Origin: an uncultured Clostridia bacterium
GTDB lineage: Bacteria; Bacillota; Clostridia; Oscillospirales; CAG-382
DNA: 6,951 nt
Assembly (NCBI GenBank): GCA_947305675.1
Contig: CAMZED010000075.1
Span: forward strand, 1 to 6,951
Direction of reading: 5' to 3'
Below the pieces are notes generated by a model, which worked only from the letters and a program-made list of their open reading frames with translations, was not told the origin of the DNA and searched no databases. The position numbers and the translations under genes are program-made. Positions 1-5,605 of this stretch are shown here, piece after piece (the stretch's first letter is position 1; the number at the start of each line of letters is the position of its first letter).

Positions 1-528
1 CCCACCGGGATGCGTCTGCCCGCGCGTGCCGGCGACAACGGCCAGTCGGCAATCCGCTGCGAGGTTCTGCGCGAAGACCGCGGCGACGGACTTTTCGCCG
101 GATACGACTACCGCGAAAAACTGGAACGCGCCGCTTTCAGGCTGGGCAAAGGCGGGTTCAAAGCCCCGGCGGCGGCTTTGGGCAGCCTTTACGGCGAAAA
201 CGCGCGGATCGCAGTGAAGCCTACTTATCCTTTGGGCACGGAGATCTGCGATATATTCGGCATTTTTAACAGAGAAATGATCGAATCGTTCAGGTACGCT
301 TTTAAGGAGTTCGGCAAAAAAGTCGACGGTTTTGATTTCCCCGGCGCTTTGCTGACCGCGGTCGAAAGCCGCACGAGTTCCCCGGTGAGGATCATTCGTT
401 TTGCCGACAGGCAAAGCAACTTAAAAGGCGTTTATCCGCTCGGAGAGGGCGCCGGATACGCCGGAGGAATAATGTCCGCGGCGATCGACGGGATCCGTTC
501 CGCCGAGGAATACGTTCTTAACCTTTAA
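1..528 (+). CDS. FAD-dependent dehydrogenase, COG2509 type (C-terminal part, 5' end missing)
   Basis: The reading frame is open from base 1 and ends in TAA at 526-528, so about 175 C-terminal residues are present and the N-terminal part lies outside the window; the ATG at base 10 is probably an internal Met. The end carries the motif GEGAGYAGGI (bases 442-471) followed by a helix with SAAIDGIRSAEEY. This is the typical C-terminal FAD-contacting segment of the uncharacterised FAD-dependent dehydrogenases (COG2509), which usually have about 450-530 residues. Further family-like stretches are KAPA, VKPTYPLG, GFDFPGALLTAVESRTSSPVR in shortened form (TAVESRTSSPVRI), and GDNGQSAI near the left edge. 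The family has a Rossmann FAD domain and is cytosolic, but substrate and partner are unknown. The gene converges on the minus-strand unit at 573-1434 and shares its terminator. I am confident of the family, but no function beyond flavin-dependent redox can be claimed. Confidence 0.85.
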   Translation, partial: PTGMRLPARAGDNGQSAIRCEVLREDRGDGLFAGYDYREKLERAAFRLGKGGFKAPAAALGSLYGENARIAVKPTYPLGTEICDIFGIFNREMIESFRYAFKEFGKKVDGFDFPGALLTAVESRTSSPVRIIRFADRQSNLKGVYPLGEGAGYAGGIMSAAIDGIRSAEEYVLNL

Positions 529-535
529 TTGCATA

Positions 536-568
536 AAAAAACGATCACCCTCACGGTGACCGTTTTTT
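536..568. terminator. Two-way intrinsic terminator between convergent genes
   Basis: A 9-bp stem (541-549 with 555-563, loop CTCAC 550-554) is flanked by an A-run (535-540) and a T-run (564-568), which extend the stem by five A-T pairs. Read on the minus strand the stem is unbroken, using one G-U pair, and ends in a run of T. Read on the plus strand the same position is one A-C mismatch. It sits 7 bases after the stop of the FAD protein gene and 5 bases after the stop of the minus-strand membrane protein gene, so it can serve both, and better on the minus side. Confidence 0.88.
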
Positions 569-572
569 GTTA

Positions 573-1013
573 TTACTGCTTTTTGCGCCGGACGATATAA
601 GCCGTAAGCACCGCCGCGCCGTAGATGATGAAATAAACCGCCGAAGCTGCGACAAAAAACACGATCCAGGTGTTCAGCTTTACGTTTTCGGACGAGCGCA
701 CGTTGGAAAACAAAGCGAATACGGCGAGCATTGCCGCAACATAGTTCACAGCGATATGAATAAGCCTTTTTGCCTGAGAAGAAAGCTTTTTTGCGCGGAA
801 CAAAAGGAAACTCGTGCCGAACACCGCCGAAAACAGAGCGATGGCGAGATCGCTTAACACCAGACGCTCGGCGAATACCGAGATCGAAGTCGAATTGTTG
901 TTTATGCCCGAAGCGACGATGCCGACCCAGGCGAAACTCAGCGCGGAATACGCAATAAGCGCATAGAACACGCAGGTTTTTAAATACGGTCTGACCGACG
1001 GTTTTTCGTTCAT
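573..1013 (-). CDS. Four-helix membrane protein, DUF3021-like
   Basis: This 146-residue protein has four hydrophobic segments at about residues 13-34, 52-73, 83-103 and 114-140, and ends in a basic tail (RRKKQ). It has no signal peptide cleavage site and should be an integral membrane protein. Length, four-helix layout and the segment around RLIHIAVNYVAAML at the start of helix 3 resemble the DUF3021 family of Firmicutes, whose function is unknown; this match is by recall and tentative. The ATG at 1013 lies 7 bases after the stop of the P-loop gene at 1021, so the two are very likely one transcript. No good ribosome binding site precedes this ATG (the bases before it read TATCGCC), so translation may depend on coupling to the upstream gene. 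The terminator at 536-568 follows directly. Function unknown. Confidence 0.75.
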   Translation of the reverse strand: MNEKPSVRPYLKTCVFYALIAYSALSFAWVGIVASGINNNSTSISVFAERLVLSDLAIALFSAVFGTSFLLFRAKKLSSQAKRLIHIAVNYVAAMLAVFALFSNVRSSENVKLNTWIVFFVAASAVYFIIYGAAVLTAYIVRRKKQ

Positions 1014-1020
1014 GGCGATA

Positions 1021-1434
1021 TCAGATACTGCGAACGAACTTCGCCGTCTTTTCCGAAAGCTTTTCGGGTTCGACCGAAGCGGTTATAACGCATTCGGCGT
1101 TGTGGGTATGAAGGATCTTATCAAGCTCAACGACAAAATTTTCAAAAGATTCGATGTCGTCGCCGCAGATCTTAAGCGCGCTGTCGATAAATATCTCGGT
1201 AATATCGTAATTGCCGGAAAGCATACCGCAAATAAAGCCGTAGAGCGTTTTCGCGTCGTTGATGCCGTATTCTTTCGCGTCGACAAGGCGAGCGTGATAT
1301 TTTATATCGAAGGTGAGTTTTCTGCCGTATTCAACGCAGATTACCACTCCGTCGGTCTCTTTTGATACCCTGTTTACTTCATCGATAAGGGCTTTTGTTT
1401 TTCCGGTGCCTTTTACACCAACAATAAGTTGCAT
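1021..1434 (-). CDS. Small P-loop ATPase-like protein (often labelled 'twitching motility protein PilT' in Clostridia)
   Basis: This 137-residue cytosolic protein begins with a strand and a Walker A loop, GVKGTGKT (residues 6-13), giving a P-loop right at the N-terminus. A Walker B-like strand TEIFIDS (79-85, Asp84) follows, and a third strand AECVITAS (113-120) resembles the sensor strand of P-loop folds. It is much too short for the true PilT pilus retraction ATPase (about 350 residues) and lacks its PAS-like N-terminal domain and Asp and His boxes. I recall similar 130-150 residue proteins in Clostridia under the PilT label, with the middle motif NYDITEIFID; that name should not be taken as a function. 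ATG at 1434 is preceded by GGAG (1442-1445) at 7 bases. It has its own promoter (1518-1546) and is followed at 7 bases by the membrane protein gene. Role unknown; nucleotide binding is well supported and hydrolysis is inferred. Confidence 0.82.
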   Translation of the reverse strand: MQLIVGVKGTGKTKALIDEVNRVSKETDGVVICVEYGRKLTFDIKYHARLVDAKEYGINDAKTLYGFICGMLSGNYDITEIFIDSALKICGDDIESFENFVVELDKILHTHNAECVITASVEPEKLSEKTAKFVRSI

Positions 1435-1517
1435 AGCGATTCTCCGTTTCTTCCGGCTGAGGGGATTGTTTGCCGCCCGCCGCGTGTGCCGGACCGCCCG
1501 GGCGTTTTCTTTGGTAT

Positions 1518-1546
1518 ATTTTACAGTAATGATCCGAAAAAATCAA
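1518..1546 (-). promoter_or_regulatory. Sigma-A type promoter for the P-loop / membrane protein unit
   Basis: On the minus strand TTGATT (1541-1546) lies 17 bases before TAAAAT (1518-1523). This matches the -35 hexamer in 4 of 6 and the -10 hexamer in 5 of 6 positions, with optimal spacing. Transcription would start near 1511, leaving a leader of about 77 bases that is GC-rich before the GGAG at 1442-1445. I see no terminator between pgi and this promoter, so readthrough from pgi may add to expression. Confidence 0.65.
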
Positions 1547-1555
1547 GCCCGTATT

Positions 1556-2902
1556 TTATATTTCGCTTATCTTCTTTTCGAGTTCCTCTTTGCCCTGCTC
1601 GTATCCGGGCTTGCCGAGCAGCGCGAACATATTCTTTTTATAGGCTTCAACGCCGGGCTGGTCGAAGGGGTTCACGCCGAGTATATAACCCGAAGCGGCG
1701 CAGGAGATAAAGAAGAAATATATAAGTTCGCCGAGCGAATATGCGTCTTTCCCGCCGAATTCGATGATAAGGCTTTCGGTCCCGCCGTCGCGGTGAGCGA
1801 GCAGCGTGCCCATCATCGCTTTTTCGTTGATCATATCCATTGTCGAACCCGAAAGGAAATTAAGTCCGTCGCCGTTTGCGGCGTCGTTGGGCACGACGGG
1901 AGAGGACGGATCGGCGTTTACCGGGCGGACGATGGTCTCGAAGAGAACTTTGGAGCCTTCCTGGACAAACTGTCCGAGCGAATGCAGATCGCTTGAATAA
2001 GTTACCGAAGCCGGGAACAACCCCTTGTTTTCTTTACCCTCGCTCTCGCCGAAAAGCTGTTTGTACCATTCGCCCATAAACCGGAAATCCGGGTCGTAGC
2101 TCACAAGCACCTCGCTCGTCTTTCCCGCGTCGAGCATTATATTGCGGGCGACTGCGTATTCATAGGCGGCGTTGGCGGTTCCGGAGTTCAGAAGCCTTTC
2201 GCGTTCGTCGCAGGCGCCTTTAAGAAGAGCGTCGGTATCTATCCCCGCGACGGCGGCGGGCAGCAGACCGACAGCCGTAAGCACCGAAAATCTGCCGCCG
2301 ACATCGTCCGGGATAACAAAGCATTCGTAGCCTTCGGCGTCGGCAAGCGATTTAAGCGCGCCGCGGCGCGCGTCGGTGGTGGCGTAAGTGCGCTCGGCCG
2401 CTTCTTTTTTGCCGTAGCGCGATTCCATATATTCCCTTACCAGCCTGAAAGCCACAGCGCTTTCGGTGGTGGTGCCGGATTTGCTTATAACGTTAACGCT
2501 GACGCGTTTGCCCTCGCAAAGCGACATTACGGCGTTGAACTCGCTGCCGGAGAACGAGTTGCCGATAAAATATACCTCGGGATCGCCGGTTTTGAGCTGA
2601 TTGTGATAAGGGGTTTTGAGATATTCGATAACGGCGCGCGCACCGAGATAAGAACCGCCTATCCCGATGACAAGCAGGACGTCGCTGTTCGCGCGGATCT
2701 TTTCGGCGGCGGCTTTTATGCGAACGTGTTCTTCGCTTCCGGGACGAACGCCGAGATCGCGCCAGCCGAGAAAATCGCCGCCTCTTCCGTCGCCGGTTTT
2801 TATGTGCCGGTCGGCTTCGGCGAGTTTTCCGAAGTAATCACGCAATGCCTCGTCGTTGACGCTTTGAGTTTGTTTGTATTTGAATCCTACCATTTTTGTC
2901 AC
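1556..2902 (-). CDS. pgi: Glucose-6-phosphate isomerase
   Basis: This cytosolic enzyme interconverts glucose 6-phosphate and fructose 6-phosphate in glycolysis and gluconeogenesis. The 448 residues match the short bacterial form (about 450) rather than the longer form of about 550 typical of enterobacteria. Visible motifs are the sugar-phosphate binding loop GIGGSYLGARA (80-90), SKSGTTTE (140-147), the first PGI signature DDVGGRFSVLTAVGLLP (199-215), the catalytic Glu region GESEGKENKG (285-294), DLHSLGQ with the catalytic-region His307, and the second signature GVNPFDQPGVEAYK (409-422) ending in the active-site Lys422. All key positions are present, so it should be active. The first ATG (2902) has only GGG directly before it; the Met at residue 4 (2893) has GGGATGA at a better distance, so the true start could be three codons later. 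A consensus promoter lies 25 bases upstream. No hairpin terminator follows the stop. Confidence 0.97.
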   Translation of the reverse strand: MTKMVGFKYKQTQSVNDEALRDYFGKLAEADRHIKTGDGRGGDFLGWRDLGVRPGSEEHVRIKAAAEKIRANSDVLLVIGIGGSYLGARAVIEYLKTPYHNQLKTGDPEVYFIGNSFSGSEFNAVMSLCEGKRVSVNVISKSGTTTESAVAFRLVREYMESRYGKKEAAERTYATTDARRGALKSLADAEGYECFVIPDDVGGRFSVLTAVGLLPAAVAGIDTDALLKGACDERERLLNSGTANAAYEYAVARNIMLDAGKTSEVLVSYDPDFRFMGEWYKQLFGESEGKENKGLFPASVTYSSDLHSLGQFVQEGSKVLFETIVRPVNADPSSPVVPNDAANGDGLNFLSGSTMDMINEKAMMGTLLAHRDGGTESLIIEFGGKDAYSLGELIYFFFISCAASGYILGVNPFDQPGVEAYKKNMFALLGKPGYEQGKEELEKKISEI

Positions 2903-2926
2903 ATCCCAATATTTATTTTCGGTTCA

Positions 2927-2955
2927 ATTATACCCTCCGGCGCCCGTTTTGTCAA
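2927..2955 (-). promoter_or_regulatory. Full-consensus sigma-A promoter of pgi
   Basis: On the minus strand TTGACA (2950-2955) and TATAAT (2927-2932) are both perfect consensus hexamers separated by exactly 17 bases (2933-2949). Predicted transcription start is near 2920, giving a leader of only about 18 bases before the first pgi ATG at 2902, or 27 to the ATG at 2893. It lies immediately after the dacF terminator, so pgi is an independent unit. The form suggests strong, largely unregulated transcription, fitting a glycolytic gene. Confidence 0.93.
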
Positions 2956-2967
2956 CGGCAAAAAGCC

Positions 2968-3004
2968 AAAAACGCCCCGGCGGAACTCATTTTCCGCCGG
3001 GACG
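2968..3004 (-). terminator. Intrinsic terminator of dacF
   Basis: A 13-bp stem pairs 2992-3004 with 2973-2985 around a 6-base loop (2986-2991). It is GC-rich, with one G-U pair on the minus strand. Five T follow on the minus strand (2968-2972) and another T-run soon after. It begins 6 bases beyond the dacF stop at 3011-3013 and separates dacF from the pgi promoter. Confidence 0.92.
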
Positions 3005-3010
3005 CAGACG

Positions 3011-4204
3011 TCAGACCCGGAATATCTCCGCAAGCAGTTTTTTCAGCATATCGCCGTAGGTGATCTCCCCGACGTCCCCGGCGGCAACGATCTCAGTCTC
3101 GGCGATGATCTCGCCGCCGCGGCTGAATATCGCTTTGCCCAGCACGTCGCCCTGTTTTACCGGCGCGCTGACCGAATTCGGCAGTTCGATCTTTGACTCG
3201 ATCCCGCCTTTGGCGTTCTTTTCGCAAAGCACCGTGATCGGCGTCACTTTAAGCTCTGCCAGGTCGGTTTTCCCGCGCGTGACCGCCAAAGGTTCGGGAT
3301 CGGGAAGCTGCAAAGTGACGGTTTCGTAATTGGCAAAGGCGTAATCGAGCATATCCTTCGCGGCGCGGAACCTTTTATCGCTTGTCGAACAGCCGAGTAC
3401 CACCGCGATCATCTGAGTATCGCCGCGTTTTGCGGTGCCGGAAAGGCAAAAACCCGCCTCCTGGGTGAACCCGGTCTTCATCCCTGTCGCGCCGTTATAG
3501 AATCTTATGAGTTTGTTGGTGTTGGCGAGCCCGAAACTGCCGTTGCGTATGGTGTCCATCCAGATCCCGGTGTATTCGAATACAAGGGGGTGCTTCATAA
3601 GTTCGCGCGTGATGATAGCGATGTCATTCGCGCAGGAATAATGCCCTTCGGCGGGGAGTCCGTTGGTGTTGACGAAATTCGAGTTTTCACACCCCAGCTC
3701 GCGCGCTCTTTCGTTCATGGCGGCGACGAACGAAGCCTCGCTCCCGCACAGATGCTCGCCCAAAGCGACAGTCGCGTCGTTCGCCGAAGCGACCACCAAA
3801 GCCTTTAAAAGATCGCGCACCGGCATTCGTTCGCCGGGTTCGAGAAATATCTGCGATCCGCCCATCGAAGCGGCGTGTTCGCTCGCAGTTACCTCGTCGT
3901 CGAGCGAGATGCGTCCATCGTCGATCGCCTCGACAATAAGCAGTGTGCTTATGATTTTCGTCACCGAAGCGATCGGCAAATGCTCAAGTTCGTTTTGCTT
4001 AAAAAGCACTTTCCCGGTGGAATAATCCATAAGGAGCAGCGCTTTCGCGTCGCTTTCGGGAATGAATTCCGCGGCGGCCGGCAGGCTCCAGTAGGAAGCC
4101 ACGGTAAGGTCGTAAGGGTAAACGGACCCTGTCTCTTCGGCGATCGCCGGATGGGGAAGAAACATAAGCAGAATACAAACGGCGATGCATAACGCCTTTT
4201 TCAT
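3011..4204 (-). CDS. dacF: D-alanyl-D-alanine carboxypeptidase, DacF/PBP5 type (serine peptidase S11)
   Basis: This secreted penicillin-binding protein removes the terminal D-Ala from peptidoglycan stem peptides and so limits cross-linking. A signal peptide (MKK, then a hydrophobic core to about residue 18, cleavage near AIA-EE at about 22-23) directs export. The three active-site motifs are intact: SVTK (Ser80, Lys83), SAN (Ser140, Asn142) and KTG (243-245). A beta-rich PBP5 C-terminal domain follows (about 290-380), then an amphipathic end (DMLKKLLAEIFRV) that could anchor it peripherally to the membrane. I chose ATG 4204 (397 residues): GGAG (4213-4216) lies 8 bases before it, in the near-perfect context GGAGTGATC. 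A GTG at 4213 would add three residues but overlaps that ribosome binding site. It is divergent from the deaminase/hydrolase pair. I see no clear promoter for it upstream. The symbol is a best fit; dacA/dacB paralogues share these motifs. Confidence 0.93.
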   Translation of the reverse strand: MKKALCIAVCILLMFLPHPAIAEETGSVYPYDLTVASYWSLPAAAEFIPESDAKALLLMDYSTGKVLFKQNELEHLPIASVTKIISTLLIVEAIDDGRISLDDEVTASEHAASMGGSQIFLEPGERMPVRDLLKALVVASANDATVALGEHLCGSEASFVAAMNERARELGCENSNFVNTNGLPAEGHYSCANDIAIITRELMKHPLVFEYTGIWMDTIRNGSFGLANTNKLIRFYNGATGMKTGFTQEAGFCLSGTAKRGDTQMIAVVLGCSTSDKRFRAAKDMLDYAFANYETVTLQLPDPEPLAVTRGKTDLAELKVTPITVLCEKNAKGGIESKIELPNSVSAPVKQGDVLGKAIFSRGGEIIAETEIVAAGDVGEITYGDMLKKLLAEIFRV

Positions 4205-4212
4205 ATTGATCA

Positions 4213-4216
4213 CTCC
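4213..4216 (-). promoter_or_regulatory. Ribosome binding site deciding the dacF start
   Basis: On the minus strand GGAG (within GGAGTGATC, close to the full anti-16S complement) lies 8 bases before ATG 4204. It overlaps the alternative GTG start at 4211-4213, which makes the GTG an unlikely initiator. Confidence 0.8.
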
Positions 4217-4286
4217 AAATGATTTTTCGGTGAATATATATGCCGCGCGGTTATTTAAAATTCGTCCTCAAGTAAAGCGATTTGTC

Positions 4287-4315
4287 TTGCTTTTCGGGTT
4301 TTTTCATTGTATAAT
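4287..4315 (+). promoter_or_regulatory. Sigma-A type promoter of the deaminase/hydrolase operon
   Basis: TTGCTT (4287-4292, 3 of 6 matches) and a perfect TATAAT (4310-4315) are separated by 17 bases. Predicted transcription start is near 4322, which leaves a leader of about 27 bases. That is too short to hold a SAH or SAM riboswitch, so any control by SAH would have to act at the promoter or elsewhere. The divergent region 4205-4348 shows no obvious operator palindrome beyond a short CCGCGCGG at 4243-4250. Confidence 0.75.
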
Positions 4316-4335
4316 ATCATTGAAAAGATATTTTT

Positions 4336-4342
4336 AAAGGAG
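4336..4342 (+). promoter_or_regulatory. Ribosome binding site of the SAH/MTA deaminase
   Basis: AAAGGAG lies 6 bases before ATG 4349. It shows that translation starts at 4349, not at the upstream in-frame ATG at 4307, which falls inside the promoter -10 region and would be untranscribed. Confidence 0.88.
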
Positions 4343-4348
4343 AAAATC

Positions 4349-5605
4349 ATGGATCTTCTGATAAAAAACGTGCTTCCCATCACCGGCGACGGAAAAACGC
4401 CGGTGGATATAGCCGTTTCGGACGGGGTGATCAGATCGGTCGGCAAAGCGCCGGAAGGATTCAGACCCGACGAGACGTTGGAGGGAGGCGGCAGGCTGTG
4501 TATGCCGGCGCTTATCAACGCGCACACGCATATGTATATGTCGGTGCTTCGCAACGCCGCCGACGATCTTCCTTTTATGACCTGGCTGTTTGAAGGAGTA
4601 ATGCCCCGCGAAAACAAGATGGATCTCGACCAGGCTTATTGGGGATCGCTTCTGAGCTGTGCCGAGATGATCCGCCGCGGCTGCAGCACCTTTAACGATA
4701 TGCACCTGTTCCCCGGCGCCGCGGCAAAAGCGGCGATGAAGATAGGAATGCGCGCGGTGGTGAACCGCGCCGTTACCGGGCCGGAGGGCGGCGAACGCCG
4801 GATAAAAGAGATGCTCGGCGAGATCGAGGAGTTCAAAGGCTGTAAAAACGTTTCGTTTATGATCGCTCCCCACGCGATTTATACCTGCTCGACCGAATAT
4901 CTGCTTAAACTGGCGGATATCGCCGAGGAACTTTCGCTTCCCGTGCATATACATCTTTCGGAAAGCGTCGCCGAGATGAACGATTGCCTGCGCGATCACG
5001 GATGCACCCCGGTGGAATATCTGGTAAAGATCGGTTTCTTCAAAAACCCGACTCTTGCGGCGCATTGCGTTCAGCTTACCGAAACCGACATACTTCTTTT
5101 GGCGGAGCACGGCGTAAGCGTCGTTTCCAACCCCAAAAGCAACTTAAAGCTCGGCAACGGGTTCGCCCCGCTTTATCAGCTGGACAAGGCGGGCGTAAAC
5201 GTCTGCCTCGGCACCGATTCGGCGGCGTCCAACAACTCGCTCAATATGTTTTCCGAGCTGAATTACGCCGCGCTTATCCACAAAGGGACAAACGGCGATC
5301 CGACCGTGATCCCCGCTCGCAAGGCTTTCGAGATGGCAACGGTAAACGGTGCGAAGGCGCTTTGTATCGACAACCTCGGCAAGCTGGAGGAGGGATGGAA
5401 GGCGGATATCGTCCTGCTCGATACCGACGTGCCTCAGATGATGCCGATACGCGATCCGTTCGCATCGGTGGTTTACGCCTGCGACGGAAGCGAGACCGAC
5501 ACCGTAATAATCGACGGCAAGGTCGTTTATAAACACAAGGAATTCACCACCATCGACACCGAAGAACTTTATTACCACATAAAACAAATCACGGAGGTTA
5601 TATAA
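4349..5605 (+). CDS. mtaD: S-adenosylhomocysteine / 5'-methylthioadenosine deaminase (amidohydrolase, COG0402)
   Basis: This 418-residue cytosolic metal-dependent deaminase belongs to the MtaD/DadD group, which removes the 6-amino group of the adenine in SAH, methylthioadenosine, 5'-deoxyadenosine or adenosine. Metal ligands are visible: His59 and His61 (NAHTH), His202 (IHLSE, with Glu205 the likely proton shuttle), His239 (AAHC) and Asp290 (LGTDSAASNNSLN). From my recollection of Thermotoga maritima TM0936, a proven SAH/MTA deaminase, its substrate-contacting Glu84, Arg136, Arg148 and His173 correspond to Glu88, Arg140, Arg150 or Arg151, and His175 here. NPKSNLKLGNG (261-271) and the C-terminal EEGWKADIVLLD are also family-typical. 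The start is ATG 4349, with AAAGGAG 6 bases upstream. The stop overlaps the start of the SAH-hydrolase-like gene (TAATG), which points to SAH as a physiological substrate. Chlorohydrolase or guanine deaminase annotations are less likely. Confidence 0.9.
   Translation: MDLLIKNVLPITGDGKTPVDIAVSDGVIRSVGKAPEGFRPDETLEGGGRLCMPALINAHTHMYMSVLRNAADDLPFMTWLFEGVMPRENKMDLDQAYWGSLLSCAEMIRRGCSTFNDMHLFPGAAAKAAMKIGMRAVVNRAVTGPEGGERRIKEMLGEIEEFKGCKNVSFMIAPHAIYTCSTEYLLKLADIAEELSLPVHIHLSESVAEMNDCLRDHGCTPVEYLVKIGFFKNPTLAAHCVQLTETDILLLAEHGVSVVSNPKSNLKLGNGFAPLYQLDKAGVNVCLGTDSAASNNSLNMFSELNYAALIHKGTNGDPTVIPARKAFEMATVNGAKALCIDNLGKLEEGWKADIVLLDTDVPQMMPIRDPFASVVYACDGSETDTVIIDGKVVYKHKEFTTIDTEELYYHIKQITEVI
5593..5597 (+). 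promoter_or_regulatory. Ribosome binding site of ahcY, inside the end of mtaD
   Basis: GGAGG lies 7 bases before ATG 5605 and within the last codons of the deaminase gene. With the TAATG stop-start overlap it indicates translational coupling, together with efficient initiation in its own right. Confidence 0.9.

Noticed and set aside
1021..1434. True PilT pilus retraction ATPase
   Set aside because: The protein is less than half the length, lacks the N-terminal domain and the Asp/His boxes, and there are no pilus genes in the window.
1474..1508. Plus-strand terminator-like hairpin followed by TTTT
   Set aside because: No plus-strand gene ends nearby, the loop is long, and the region is better explained as the leader of the minus-strand P-loop gene.
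1313..1996. Plus-strand open frame of 227 codons across the P-loop gene start and pgi end
   Set aside because: It overlaps two well-supported minus-strand genes and the promoter between them, and its translation resembles no protein family.
2603..3196. Plus-strand open frame of 197 codons across pgi start, its promoter and the dacF end
   Set aside because: It runs through a perfect promoter and a terminator of the opposite strand and has no recognisable domain.
4307..4348. N-terminal extension of the deaminase from ATG 4307
   Set aside because: It would lie across the TATAAT element and upstream of the predicted transcript start; AAAGGAG at 4336-4342 supports ATG 4349.
4316..4348. Possible SAH or SAM riboswitch before the deaminase/hydrolase operon
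   Set aside because: The predicted leader is only about 27 bases, without hairpins, too short for any known SAH or SAM riboswitch.
4334..5587. Long minus-strand open frames antisense to the deaminase (4334-5110 and 5144-5587)
   Set aside because: Same codon-aligned shadow effect. The deaminase's TTA codon at 5141-5143 gives the stop that separates the two frames. No ribosome binding site or family signal.
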